Numbered from the stretch's first letter, positions 42,163 to 51,063 are shown. The stretch is 64,000 bases of DNA from Ancylobacter novellus DSM 506 (GCF_000092925.1 NC_014217.1:2604001-2668000); one strand, 5' to 3'. The notes: generated by a model from the sequence alone, not told the origin. Program-made: numbers and translations.

Positions 42163-45135
42163 CTACTCCGCCGCCTCCATCTGCCGCGTCCCGCCGGCGC
42201 GCGCCGCGGCGACGCTGCGGGCCAGAACCTTGACGACATGGATCGCCTCGCGCTGCGCGCCGTCATGGATCTGGTGGCGGCACGAGGTGCCGTCGGCGAC
42301 CACTAGCGTGCCCGGTTCCGCCTTGCGGATGGCGGGCAGCAGCGAGAGCTCGGCCATGGCGAGCGAGGTGTCGATGGTCTCGGAATGGTAGCCGAAGGCC
42401 CCGGCCATGCCGCAGCAACTCGATTCCACCGTCTCGACCTTCAGCCCCGGCACGAGGCGCAGCGCCTTCTCCACCGCCCCCATGGCACCGAAGCTCTTCT
42501 GGTGGCAGTGGCCGTGCAGCAGCGCCTTGTCGGCGACCGGCGCCAGCGGCAGTTGGAAGCGGCCGGCGTCGATCTCGCGGGCGATGAACTCCTCGATCAG
42601 CAGCGCGTGGGCGGAAAGACGCTGCGTCGCCTCCCCCGGCAGCATGGAGGGCAGCTCGTCGCGGAAGGCGAGCAGGCAGCTCGGCTCCAGCCCCACCACC
42701 GGCACGCCGCGGGCGATGAAGGGGGCGTAGGTCTCCACCACCCGCCGCGCCTCCGCCTTCGCCTCGTCGACGAGGCCGGCGGAAAGGAAGGTGCGCCCGC
42801 AGCACAGCGGCCGCGCCACGCCGTCGACGGGGCGCGGCATGTGCACCCGGTAGCCGGCGGCGGTGAGCACCTCCAGCGCCGCGACCACGTTCTCCTTCTC
42901 GAACCAGCGATTGAAGGTGTCGGCGAACAGCACCACTTCGCGCCCGCCCTCCGGGCCGAAGACGGTATCGTCCTCGCGGAAGACATCCGCGCGCCAGCGC
43001 GGCAGCGAGCGCCTTGCGCTGAACTGGGCAACGATCTCGGAGAGCTTCGCCGCGCCGGGGAGCGTGTCGCGCAGGTTCAGCAGCCACGGCACCCTGGAGG
43101 CCAGCGCCGCATAGCGGGGCAGGTAAGCCACGAGCTTCTGGTGCAGGCTGATGCCCTTCGCCTTCGCCCGCGCCGCCAGCGCCTCGATCTTCATCTTCGC
43201 CATGTCGACGCCGGTCGGGCATTCGCGCCGGCAGCCTTTGCAGGAGACGCACAGCTTCAGCGTCTCCATCATCTTGTCCGAGGCGAGCGCGTCCGGGCCG
43301 AGGCGGCCGGAAATGGCGAGACGCAGCGTGTTGGCGCGCCCGCGCGTCACGTCCTTCTCGTCGCGGGTGACGCGGTAGCTCGGGCACATCACGCCGCCCG
43401 CCATCTTCCGGCAGGCGCCGTTGTTGTTGCACATCTCGATCGCGCCCTGCAGGCCGCCGCCGGCGCCGCTATAGCCGGTCCAGTCGAGCGTGGCCGGGAT
43501 CGGCGCGACCTTGTAGTCGGGCGCGTAGCGGAACAGCGAGCGGTCGTCGAACTTGGGCGGGCGGACAATCTTGCCGGGATTGTAGAGCCCGTTCGGATCG
43601 AAGCGGTCCTTCACCTCCTCGAAGGCGTGGACGAGGCGCGAACCGAACATCTTCTCGTGGAACTCGGAACGGACGATGCCGTCGCCATGCTCGCCGGAAT
43701 GCGAGCCCTTGTACTCGCGCACCATGTCGAAGGCTTCCTCGGCGATGGCGCGCATCGCCTTGACGTCCTTCTCCTGCCGCAGGTTCAGTACCGGGCGCAC
43801 ATGCAGGCAGCCCTCGGACGCATGGGCGTACCAGGTGCCGCGGGTGCCGTTCTTCTCGAACACCTCGGTCAGCCGCGCCGTGTAGTCGGCGAGGTGCTCC
43901 AGCGGCACGGCGCAGTCCTCGACGAAGGAGACCGGCTTCCCCGCCTCCTTCATCGACATCATGATGTTGAGCCCGGAAGTGCGCACATCGGCGATGGCGG
44001 CCTGCAAGCCCGCCTCGCGCACCGGCACGACGCCTCCCCATTGCGCGCCGCTGCGGTCCCAGCCGAAGCCGAGGTCGCCCATGGTGTCTTCGAGCAGCTT
44101 CAGCCGCCGCTCGTTCTCGGCCTCGTCCTCGGCGAACTCGACCAGGAGGATCGCCTCCGGCCTGCCCTGCACGAACTGCTTGAGCGTCGCCTGGAACATC
44201 GGGATCTCGCTCGCCAGCGCAAGCAGGGTCGAATCCACCAGCTCCACCGCGATGGGCTTGAGCTTCACGAGGTGCTGGGCGGCATCCATCGCAGCGTAGA
44301 AGCTGCCGAAATGGCAGGCGCCGATGACCTTCTTGCCGATCAGCGGCCAGAGCTTGAGCTCGATCTTCGTCGAATAGGCGAGCGTGCCTTCCGAGCCGAC
44401 GAGGATATGGGCGAGGTTGTAGCCGCGCCCGTCCGGCAGCAGGGCGTCGAGATTGTAGCCGCCGACGCGGCGCTGCACCTTGGGGAAGCGCAGCGCCACC
44501 TCCGCCGCCTCGCGGGCGCCGAGCTCGATCAGGTCGCGGGCAAGCGGCGCCAGCGGCGAATCGGGCGGCAGGCCGGACAGGTTGTGGTCGACCGCGCCGA
44601 AATGCGCCTTGGTGCCGTCGGCCAGCATGGCGTCGATCGAGATGACGTTGTCGCGCATCGTGCCGTAGCGCAGCGAGCGCCCGCCGCAGCTATTGTTGCC
44701 GGCCATGCCGCCAATGGTGGCGCGGCTGGCGGTCGACACGTCCACGGGAAACCACAGCCCGTGCTTCTTCAGCGACCGGTTGAGGTCATCGAGCACGATG
44801 CCCGGCTCGACGATGCAGCACCCACCCTCGACGTCGAGCTCGAGGATGCGGTTGAGGTGCTTGGAGCCGTCGACGACCAGCGATTCGTTGATGGTCTGGC
44901 CGCATTGCGAGGTGCCCCCGCCCCGCGGCGTGACCGGGATGCCCTCGGCCCGCGCCAGCGCGATGGCGCGCTCGGCCTCTTCCGTGGTGCGCGGCACGAC
45001 CACGCCGACCGGCATGATCTGGTAGAACGAGGCGTCCGTGGCATAGCGCCCGCGATTGAAGCGGTCGAACCACACGTCACCCGTCACTTCCGCCTTCAGG
45101 CGCCGCTCCAGTCCGGGCGCCAGCCGTGCCGCCAT
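42163..45135 (-). CDS. FAD / Fe-S D-2-hydroxyacid dehydrogenase (GlcD-GlcF fusion type)
   Basis: A 990-residue flavoprotein. An N-terminal FAD-binding half (P-R-G-G-G-T-S-Q-C-G near residue 71, G-G-M-A-G-N-N-S-C-G-G near 142) with the FAD-oxidase C-terminal domain is fused to a ferredoxin-like part: C-N-N-N-G-A-C and C-V-S-C-K-G-C-R-R-E-C-P clusters, then two CCG cysteine-rich domains (P-L-C-C-G and S-S-C-C-G). This equals GlcD plus GlcF in one chain, as in YdiJ and D-2-hydroxyglutarate or D-lactate dehydrogenases feeding the quinone pool. The ATG at 45135 has an AGGGAGAG ribosome site; the start at 45207 would overlap the operator. It is divergent from the aminotransferase. Confidence 0.9.
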   Translation of the reverse strand: MAARLAPGLERRLKAEVTGDVWFDRFNRGRYATDASFYQIMPVGVVVPRTTEEAERAIALARAEGIPVTPRGGGTSQCGQTINESLVVDGSKHLNRILELDVEGGCCIVEPGIVLDDLNRSLKKHGLWFPVDVSTASRATIGGMAGNNSCGGRSLRYGTMRDNVISIDAMLADGTKAHFGAVDHNLSGLPPDSPLAPLARDLIELGAREAAEVALRFPKVQRRVGGYNLDALLPDGRGYNLAHILVGSEGTLAYSTKIELKLWPLIGKKVIGACHFGSFYAAMDAAQHLVKLKPIAVELVDSTLLALASEIPMFQATLKQFVQGRPEAILLVEFAEDEAENERRLKLLEDTMGDLGFGWDRSGAQWGGVVPVREAGLQAAIADVRTSGLNIMMSMKEAGKPVSFVEDCAVPLEHLADYTARLTEVFEKNGTRGTWYAHASEGCLHVRPVLNLRQEKDVKAMRAIAEEAFDMVREYKGSHSGEHGDGIVRSEFHEKMFGSRLVHAFEEVKDRFDPNGLYNPGKIVRPPKFDDRSLFRYAPDYKVAPIPATLDWTGYSGAGGGLQGAIEMCNNNGACRKMAGGVMCPSYRVTRDEKDVTRGRANTLRLAISGRLGPDALASDKMMETLKLCVSCKGCRRECPTGVDMAKMKIEALAARAKAKGISLHQKLVAYLPRYAALASRVPWLLNLRDTLPGAAKLSEIVAQFSARRSLPRWRADVFREDDTVFGPEGGREVVLFADTFNRWFEKENVVAALEVLTAAGYRVHMPRPVDGVARPLCCGRTFLSAGLVDEAKAEARRVVETYAPFIARGVPVVGLEPSCLLAFRDELPSMLPGEATQRLSAHALLIEEFIAREIDAGRFQLPLAPVADKALLHGHCHQKSFGAMGAVEKALRLVPGLKVETVESSCCGMAGAFGYHSETIDTSLAMAELSLLPAIRKAEPGTLVVADGTSCRHQIHDGAQREAIHVVKVLARSVAAARAGGTRQMEAAE

Positions 45136-45197
45136 GATGTCGTCTCTCCCTCGCGTCCATCCGATCGCCGGCGCGACCCGATGGACATGGGCGAATT

Positions 45198-45222
45198 TTG
45201 CATTCATAATTCAATTATGCAA
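45198..45222. promoter_or_regulatory. Candidate GntR-FCD operator, site b
   Basis: TTGCATTCATAATT (45198-45211) continues into CAATTATGCAA, giving TTGCAT/ATGCAA outer arms and a perfect inner palindrome CATAATTCAATTATG (45205-45219). It lies between the divergent dehydrogenase and aminotransferase genes, well placed to control both. Confidence 0.6.
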
Positions 45223-45304
45223 GATGGGGCGCCGGAAACGGGTTTCCGGCCCGCTGTTGAAGAAGGGACGCGCCGGCTGGCGCGCCGCATGGGAGAGAAG
45301 ACCG

Positions 45305-46510
45305 ATGTCCAGCAATGCCGCCCGGGTCGCGGGTCGCCATTTCCTGCAGATCCCGGGGCCGACCCCGGTGCCTGACCGCATCCTGCGGGCGATGGACATG
45401 CCGACCATCGACCATCGCGGCCCCGAGTTCCAGAAGCTCGGCAAGCGCGTGCTCGACGGCATGAAGTCGATCTTCAAGACCGCCAACCCGGTCATCATCT
45501 ACCCCGCCTCCGGCACCGGCGCCTGGGAGGCCGCGCTCGCCAACGTGCTCTCCCCCGGCGACAAGGTGCTGATGTTCGAGACCGGCCATTTCGCCACGCT
45601 GTGGAAGAACATGGCGATTAAGCTCGGCCTCAAGCCCGATTTCATCGCCTCTGACTGGCGCATCGGTGCCGATGCCGCCGCCATCGAGGCGAAGCTGCGC
45701 GAGGACAAGAACCACGAGATCAAGGCGGTCTGCGTCGTCCACAACGAGACCTCGACCGGCTGCATCTCGCTCATCCCGGAGGTCCGCAAGGCCATCGACG
45801 CCGCCGGCCACCCGGCGCTGCTCCTCGTCGACACCATCTCCTCGCTGGCCTCCATTGACTTCCGCCATGACGAATGGGGCGTCGACGTCACCGTCTCCGG
45901 CTCGCAGAAGGGCCTGATGCTGCCGCCGGGTCTGTCCTTCAACGCCCTCTCGCCCAAGGCGCTGGCCGCGGCGAAGAAGTCGACCATGCCGAAGCTGTTC
46001 TGGTCGTGGGAGGAGATGATCCCGCACAACGAGAAGGGCTATTTCCCCTACACGCCCGGCACCAACCTGCTCTACGGCCTCGCCGAGGCCATCGACATGC
46101 TGCACGAGGAAGGGCTGGAGAACGTCTTCGCCCGCCACGACCGCCACGCCGAGGCCACCCGCCGCGCCGTGCGTGCCTGGGGGCTGGAGGTGCTCTGCCG
46201 CGAGCCGAAGTACTACTCCTCCTCGCTGACCGCGGTGATGATGCCGGAAGGCCACGACGCCGACGCCTTCCGCGAGAAGACGCTGAACCATTTCGACATG
46301 TCGCTCGGCACCGGCCTCACCAAGCTCTCGGGCAAGGTGTTCCGCATCGGCCATCTCGGCGACACCAACGACCTGACCATCCTCGGCGCGCTGTCGGGCG
46401 TGGAGATGGGCCTGTCGATCGCCGGCGTGCCGCACAAGAAGGGCGGCGGACAGGCGGCGATGGACTATCTGACCGAGTGCGCCAGCGGCGCCCTGCGCGC
46501 CGCCGCCTGA
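45305..46510 (+). CDS. sgaA: Serine-glyoxylate aminotransferase
   Basis: A 401-residue class V PLP aminotransferase. It opens with the family pattern F-L-Q-I-P-G-P-T-P-V-P, has Y-P-A-S-G-T-G-A-W-E-A-A near residue 68, a V-H-N-E-T-S-T-G segment and the PLP lysine in V-S-G-S-Q-K-G-L-M (about residue 201). It converts glyoxylate plus serine to glycine plus hydroxypyruvate, central to glyoxylate and one-carbon metabolism. The ATG at 45305 follows GGGAGAGAAG. An FCD regulator gene follows in the same direction. Alanine-glyoxylate or aspartate-type specificity cannot be fully excluded. Confidence 0.9.
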   Translation: MSSNAARVAGRHFLQIPGPTPVPDRILRAMDMPTIDHRGPEFQKLGKRVLDGMKSIFKTANPVIIYPASGTGAWEAALANVLSPGDKVLMFETGHFATLWKNMAIKLGLKPDFIASDWRIGADAAAIEAKLREDKNHEIKAVCVVHNETSTGCISLIPEVRKAIDAAGHPALLLVDTISSLASIDFRHDEWGVDVTVSGSQKGLMLPPGLSFNALSPKALAAAKKSTMPKLFWSWEEMIPHNEKGYFPYTPGTNLLYGLAEAIDMLHEEGLENVFARHDRHAEATRRAVRAWGLEVLCREPKYYSSSLTAVMMPEGHDADAFREKTLNHFDMSLGTGLTKLSGKVFRIGHLGDTNDLTILGALSGVEMGLSIAGVPHKKGGGQAAMDYLTECASGALRAAA

Positions 46511-46628
46511 CGTAGCGACAGCGTGAAATCGGCGCCGGCTTGCGTAATTCGCTGGCCGGCGCGATTTTGGGGAATCTATCACCCCCTCAGCCGCGCCGGG
46601 CGCGTGGCATTTTGGAGAGAACCGCCGC

Positions 46629-47315
46629 ATGGCGATGTCGGAGACCGCCATCATCCCGCGCCGCAGCCTGCATGACGAGCTGGCCGCGCAGCTGCGCGAC
46701 ATGCTCATGCGCGGCGACCTCAAGGCCGGCGACAAGATCTCCGAGCAGGCGCTGTGCCAGCGCTTCGGCGTTTCCCGCACGCCGCTGCGCGAGGCGCTGA
46801 AGGTGCTGGCGAACGAGGGTCTCCTGATCCTCTCGCCCAATCGCGGCGCCAGCGTCGCCCGCGTCTCGCCCGACGAGGTCGACGAGCTGTTCCCGATCAT
46901 GGGGGCGATGGAAGGCCTGGCTGGGGAAGCCGCCTGCGCCCGCGCCACCGACGCCGACGTCGCCCGCGTGCAGGCCATGCATGACGAGATGCTGGAATTC
47001 TACCGCGCCGGCGATCCGGCCGGCTATCTGCGGCTCAACCGCCGCATCCACGAGGCGTTCTTCGAGATCGCCGGCAATACCGCGCTGACGCAGTTCTACC
47101 AGACCCTCATGGTGCGCATCCACGCGGTGCGCTTCATCGCCCAGAAGTCCAGCGAGCGCTGGCGCGAGGCGGTGGAGGACCATGAGGAGATGATGGCGGC
47201 GCTGAAGGCCCGCGACGGCGTGCGGCTCGGCACCGTGCTCAAGGAGCACCTGCGCCACAAGGCGGCGATGGTGCATGAATCGCTCGACGAGCTCGACAGC
47301 CACGCGGCGGAGTAG
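46629..47315 (+). CDS. GntR family FCD-domain regulator, paralogue 1
   Basis: A 228-residue FadR-type regulator. Winged helix with L-C-Q-R-F-G-V-S-R-T-P-L-R-E-A-L (about 43-58) and a C-terminal FCD effector domain whose metal-binding His residues are seen in N-R-R-I-H-E-A-F-F and E-D-H-E-E-M. It is close in sequence to the regulator at 48988 (nearly identical around V-S-R-T-P-x-R-E-A-L-K-V-L-A). It follows the aminotransferase by about 118 bases. FCD proteins of this type bind carboxylate effectors and typically control adjacent catabolic genes. Confidence 0.9.
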   Translation: MAMSETAIIPRRSLHDELAAQLRDMLMRGDLKAGDKISEQALCQRFGVSRTPLREALKVLANEGLLILSPNRGASVARVSPDEVDELFPIMGAMEGLAGEAACARATDADVARVQAMHDEMLEFYRAGDPAGYLRLNRRIHEAFFEIAGNTALTQFYQTLMVRIHAVRFIAQKSSERWREAVEDHEEMMAALKARDGVRLGTVLKEHLRHKAAMVHESLDELDSHAAE

Positions 47316-47334
47316 GCTCGCGTTCCCCTTGCAG

Positions 47335-47423
47335 CGTCATCCCGGACGGCCGTCAGGCCGATCCGGGACCGTGCAAACATCGGAGAGCGATCCCGGCTCT
47401 CGCTACGCGCGGCCGGGATGACG
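47335..47423. repeat. Palindromic intergenic repeat
   Basis: A pair of hairpin arms, GTCATCCCGGACGGCC at the left and GGCCGGGATGAC at the right, between convergent FCD and azoR genes. Same general class as the other intergenic repeats, different subtype. Confidence 0.75.
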
Positions 47424-47431
47424 ACCGGCCT

Positions 47432-48043
47432 TCACGCCGCCTGCAGCTCGGCCGCGCTCCTCAGCGCGCCTTCCAGCGCGCTCTCGCGCTGCCCGGCGGC
47501 GATGCCGTCGGCCTTCACGAATTCCGGCTCGATGCCGATGAAGCCGAACACCCAGCGCAGATAGGTCTCGGCATGCTCGCCCGCCTCGGTGGCGACCGGA
47601 TCTCCGTAATGGCCGCCGCGCGCCAGCGCAACGATCACCCGCTTGCCGCCGGCGAGGCCGGCCACCTTGCCGTCCGCGCCATAGGCGAAGGTCTTGCCCG
47701 GCACGAGGATGCGGTCGATCCACGCCCGAAGCTGGGTGGGGACGGAGAAATTGTACATCGGCGCGCCGATGACCACGATGTCGGCGGCGAGGAACTCGTC
47801 CAGCGCCTGCTGGCTCGCGGCGTCGCCCTTGCCGCCGGAGAGCGGATGGTCGGCCGGCATGCTGGCCGGCGTCGCGTGCGGCAGCGGCTCGGCCGCGAGG
47901 TCGCGATAGACGACGCCGAGCGAGGGGTCGGCGGCGGTGAGACGGGCGACGATCGCCGCGGTGACCTGGCGGCTCACCGAATGGCCGCCGAGGATGGAGG
48001 AATCGATGTGCAGAAGGGTGCGGTTCGACGAAGTTGCGCTCAT
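47432..48043 (-). CDS. azoR: FMN-dependent NADH-azoreductase AzoR
   Basis: A 203-residue flavodoxin-fold NADH:quinone/azo reductase. Motifs include [12 protein letters not shown] near the start (FMN phosphate loop), [12 protein letters not shown] (about residue 94) and A-R-G-G-H-Y-G. Enzymes of this family reduce quinones and azo dyes by two electrons and protect from electrophile stress. It is divergent from an HxlR-type regulator, the classic arrangement for quinone-responsive control. Confidence 0.93.
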   Translation of the reverse strand: MSATSSNRTLLHIDSSILGGHSVSRQVTAAIVARLTAADPSLGVVYRDLAAEPLPHATPASMPADHPLSGGKGDAASQQALDEFLAADIVVIGAPMYNFSVPTQLRAWIDRILVPGKTFAYGADGKVAGLAGGKRVIVALARGGHYGDPVATEAGEHAETYLRWVFGFIGIEPEFVKADGIAAGQRESALEGALRSAAELQAA

Positions 48044-48064
48044 GGTGGATACCGTGATTGTCCC

Positions 48065-48098
48065 GGTTACGAATTGTGACCTGGACTAATTACGTACC
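48065..48098. promoter_or_regulatory. Possible HxlR operator region
   Basis: GGTTACGAATT (48065-48075) and AATTACGTACC (48088-48098) are imperfect inverted arms around an AT-rich core in the azoR/HxlR divergent interval. This is the best-placed operator candidate but the symmetry is weak (7 of 11). Confidence 0.3.
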
Positions 48099-48149
48099 CG
48101 TCCCCATATTGCGCAAGAACGCACATCACCCATACCGAGGCACACGGAA

Positions 48150-48575
48150 GTGACTGAGGCACATCATGATTTCCAGAGCGAGGGCTGCCGCGAGGTGAGC
48201 CGCGTGCTCGCCCGCATCGGCGACAAATGGAGCGTGCTTATCGTCATGATGCTGGCCGATGGCCCACGCCGCTTCAACGAGATGAAGCGCCTGATCAACG
48301 GCATCTCGCAGCGCATGCTCACCCTTACCCTGCGCGGGCTGGAGCGCGACGGGCTGGTCTCGCGCGCCGTCTATCCCACCATCCCGCCGCGCGTGGACTA
48401 TGAGCTCACCCCGCTCGGCCACTCGCTGCGCGAGCCGGTGATGGCGCTCGGCCAATGGGCACTGGCGAACACCGGCGCGATCGCGCAGGCTCAGGCACAG
48501 TTCGACAAGCGCTGCACCGAAGAGGGCAAGGGAGCCATGCGGAATGGCGGCCTCAGCGCGGAGAGAGTCGCGTGA
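48150..48575 (+). CDS. HxlR family transcriptional regulator
   Basis: A 141-residue MarR-like winged-helix protein of the HxlR family, with [27 protein letters not shown] and [12 protein letters not shown] as hallmarks. Cys13 lies in the N-terminal helix, where YodB/CatR-type members carry their redox-sensing cysteine. The GTG at 48150 has a GGAAG-like ribosome site. It is divergent from azoR and overlaps the ABM gene (GTGA), suggesting control of both. Confidence 0.88.
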   Translation: MTEAHHDFQSEGCREVSRVLARIGDKWSVLIVMMLADGPRRFNEMKRLINGISQRMLTLTLRGLERDGLVSRAVYPTIPPRVDYELTPLGHSLREPVMALGQWALANTGAIAQAQAQFDKRCTEEGKGAMRNGGLSAERVA

Positions 48576-48886
48576 TCATCCTCATCAACGTCTTCACCGT
48601 CGACCCCGCTAACCAGCAGCGGCTGATCGAGATATTGACGGAGGCGACGGAGGGTTCGGTCAACCGCGCCGAGGGCTTCATCTCGGCGACGCTCCACCGC
48701 AGCCTCGATGGCACGAAGGTCACGATGTACGCGCAATGGCGCCGCCTGGAGGATTACGAGGCCATGCGGCGGGATGCCGGTCCGCTCACCTTCTTCCAGG
48801 ATGCACTGGCGATCGCCACCTTCGATCCGGGCATCTATCAGGTGGTGCGCAGTTTCACCCCCGACAGGGGCGAGGCTGCCTGCTGA
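48572..48886 (+). CDS. Antibiotic biosynthesis monooxygenase-like protein
   Basis: A 104-residue ABM-domain dimeric alpha-beta barrel protein, with [14 protein letters not shown] at the start and the [17 protein letters not shown] strand pair. Such small proteins act as quinol monooxygenases or signalling adaptors. The GTG at 48572 overlaps the HxlR stop, so it is translationally coupled to the regulator. The link to azoR makes a quinone or aromatic substrate plausible. Confidence 0.82.
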   Translation: MIILINVFTVDPANQQRLIEILTEATEGSVNRAEGFISATLHRSLDGTKVTMYAQWRRLEDYEAMRRDAGPLTFFQDALAIATFDPGIYQVVRSFTPDRGEAAC

Positions 48887-48910
48887 GCGGGAGGCTCAAG
48901 CTTCCAATCC

Positions 48911-48927
48911 TAATTATTGATGCAAGA
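48911..48927. promoter_or_regulatory. Candidate GntR-FCD operator, site c
   Basis: TAATTATTGATGCAAGA; its reverse complement contains TTGCATCAATAATTA, 13 of 15 matching site a. It lies 61 bases upstream of the second FCD regulator, so autoregulation is likely. Confidence 0.5.
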
Positions 48928-48987
48928 CAGGCCGTGCGGTAGCTTGCCGGTAGCGCCCCAGCGCTGCGCAAGTCCAAGGACCGCCGA

Positions 48988-49713
48988 ATGCCCGCCGCCC
49001 CGATCGTCCGCCATTCCCTGCACGAATCGCTCGTGGCGCCGCTGCGCGAGATGATCCTTCAGGGCGAGCTCAAGCCCGGCGACAAGGTGCCGGAGGAGCA
49101 GCTCTGCGAGCGGTTCGGCGTGTCGCGCACCCCGATCCGCGAGGCGCTGAAGGTGCTGGCCGCCGAGGGCGTGCTGCAGATACTGCCGCATCGCGGCGCC
49201 ATCGTCGCCCGCATCACCGAGGACCAGGTCGAGGAACTGTTCCCGATCATGGCCTCGCTGGAGCGCCTCGCCGGCCGGCTCGCCGCCGCCCATGCGAGCG
49301 ACGCCGACATCGCCCGCGTGCGGGCTCTGCACGACCGCATGATCGAGCATTTCGAGAAGGGCGAGGAAGTGGAGTATCTGCGCCACAACCGGCTGATCCA
49401 CGAGGCTCTCTTCGACCTTGCCGGCAACGCGACGCTCGCCGCCTTCTACCAGCAGATCCTCACCCGCATCCACGCCTGCCGCTTCGTGATGCGCAAGAGC
49501 CGCGAACACTGGGCCGCTGCCGTGGCCGACCACGAGAAGATCATCGCCGCGCTGGAGGCGCGCGACGGCGAGCGTCTCGGCGATCTTCTTGAAGTGCATG
49601 TCACCGACACTACCGCCGACATCGCCCGCGCCTTCATCGCCCGCATGAAGGAAGAGGCGCAGGAAAGCCCCGCCGCCCGCGCCCGCCGGAATCCCAGCCG
49701 CCTGACCGCCTGA
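48988..49713 (+). CDS. GntR family FCD-domain regulator, paralogue 2
   Basis: A 241-residue FadR-type regulator, paralogous to the one at 46629 over its full length. Winged helix L-C-E-R-F-G-V-S-R-T-P-I-R-E-A-L, then an FCD domain with metal-ligand-type His residues in N-R-L-I-H-E-A-L-F and A-D-H-E-K-I. It precedes the CoA-transferase/hydratase pair, and AT-rich elements of the shared type lie both upstream of itself (48911) and of that pair (49760). Its C-terminus is longer than that of paralogue 1, basic and unstructured. Confidence 0.9.
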   Translation: MPAAPIVRHSLHESLVAPLREMILQGELKPGDKVPEEQLCERFGVSRTPIREALKVLAAEGVLQILPHRGAIVARITEDQVEELFPIMASLERLAGRLAAAHASDADIARVRALHDRMIEHFEKGEEVEYLRHNRLIHEALFDLAGNATLAAFYQQILTRIHACRFVMRKSREHWAAAVADHEKIIAALEARDGERLGDLLEVHVTDTTADIARAFIARMKEEAQESPAARARRNPSRLTA

Positions 49714-49759
49714 ATACAGGGGGCCCGTTCGCAAATGACGGGCTCTGCGCTGCAGACTG

Positions 49760-49776
49760 TAATTATTGATTAGAAT
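49760..49776. promoter_or_regulatory. Candidate GntR-FCD operator, site d
   Basis: TAATTATTGATTAGAAT, sharing the 11-base core TAATTATTGAT exactly with site c. It lies 16 bases before the CoA-transferase start, so it would overlap the promoter or leader. Confidence 0.45.
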
Positions 49777-49791
49777 TGAAAGGCCAAACCG

Positions 49792-51063
49792 ATGAGCGAC
49801 ATTCTCGACCAGACCCGGCAGGCAGCCGCCGCCCCGCAGCGCGAGGGGCAGCCGACCACGGCCGCGCGGCCGCTGCCGCTCGCCGGCGTGCGCGTGCTCG
49901 ACGTCAGCCAGGTCATGGCCGGCCCCTATAGCTGCATGCTGCTCGGCGATCTCGGCGCCGACGTCGTCAAGATCGAGCCGCCCGGCACCGGCGACCAGAC
50001 GCGCGGCGCCATGGGGTTCAAGATGAAGGGGCCCGACAGCATGGGCTTCCTCAACATGAACCGGAACAAGCGCTCGCTCGCCATCAACCTCAAGAGCGAG
50101 GCCGGCCGCGAGGTGTTCTACGAGCTGGTGAAGAGCGCCGACATCCTCGTCGAGAACTACCGGCCCGGCGTGATGAAGAAGCTGAAATGCGACTATGAGA
50201 CGGTGCGCGCGCTCAATCCGCGCCTCGTCTATGTCTCCATCTCCGGCTTCGGCCAGACCGGCCCCTGGGCCGGGCGGCCGGGCTTCGACCTGATGGCGCA
50301 GGCCATGTCCGGCGTGATGAGCGTCACAGGCCATCCCGGCGGCCCGCCAGTGAAGGCCGGCGTGCCGGTCGCCGACATAGGCTGCGGCCTGTTTGCCACC
50401 CATGCGGCGCTCGCCGCCTATATCGGCGCGAAGAACACCGGCGAGGGCCAGTATATCGACGCTTCGCTTTTCGAGGCGGCCCTCGCCTTCTCGGTGTGGG
50501 ACATCTCGGAATATTGGGGCCGCGGCACGCAGCCCATCCCGCTCGGCACCGCCAACCGCATGAGTGCGCCCTATCAGGCGGTGAAGTCCAAGGACGGCTA
50601 TTTCGTCATGGGCGCCACCAACCAGAAGCTCTGGCTCCAGCTCTGCGAGGTGATCGGGCGCCCGGACCTCGCCGCCGATCCGCGCTTTGCCACCAATCCC
50701 GACCGCCTCGCCAACCGCGAGGTGCTGATCGAGGAATTGGAGAAGACCTTCGTCACCCGCACCTCCGACGAATGGGTGGAGGCGCTGCTCGCCGCGGGCA
50801 TTCCCGCCGGCACCATGTACAGCTATCCCGAAGCCTTCGAGAGCGAGCATGGGCGCCATCGCCAGATGCGGCTCGATATCGACCACCCCAACGAAGGCAA
50901 GGTGTCCAATATCGGCTTTGCGGTTAAGCTCACCGGCACGCCGCAGCAGGTGCGCCGGCCCCCGCCGCTGCTCGGCCAGCACAGCGGGGAAATCCTCAAC
51001 GAGATCGGCCTCGACGCCTCGGCCGTCGAGGACCTCGCCGCCCGCGGAGCTTTCGCGCCATGA
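49792..51063 (+). CDS. Class III CoA-transferase (CaiB/BaiF family)
   Basis: A 423-residue family III CoA-transferase. Recognised from L-D-V-S-Q-V-M-A-G-P-Y, L-G-A-D-V-V-K-I-E-P-P-G-x-G-D, N-x-N-K-R-S-L-A-I-N-L-K and the catalytic aspartate in V-A-D-I-G-C-G (about residue 194). It moves CoA between acyl donors and carboxylates such as oxalate, carnitine or dicarboxylates. It overlaps the enoyl-CoA hydratase gene (ATGA), so the two form a small acid-activation and processing pair; the acid is unknown. Confidence 0.92.
   Translation: MSDILDQTRQAAAAPQREGQPTTAARPLPLAGVRVLDVSQVMAGPYSCMLLGDLGADVVKIEPPGTGDQTRGAMGFKMKGPDSMGFLNMNRNKRSLAINLKSEAGREVFYELVKSADILVENYRPGVMKKLKCDYETVRALNPRLVYVSISGFGQTGPWAGRPGFDLMAQAMSGVMSVTGHPGGPPVKAGVPVADIGCGLFATHAALAAYIGAKNTGEGQYIDASLFEAALAFSVWDISEYWGRGTQPIPLGTANRMSAPYQAVKSKDGYFVMGATNQKLWLQLCEVIGRPDLAADPRFATNPDRLANREVLIEELEKTFVTRTSDEWVEALLAAGIPAGTMYSYPEAFESEHGRHRQMRLDIDHPNEGKVSNIGFAVKLTGTPQQVRRPPPLLGQHSGEILNEIGLDASAVEDLAARGAFAP

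Noticed and set aside
45231..45250. GCCGGAAA/TTTCCGGC hairpin before the aminotransferase start as a riboswitch or terminator
   Set aside because: The 8-base stem lacks a T-run or any known aptamer pattern; it may be a simple leader hairpin.
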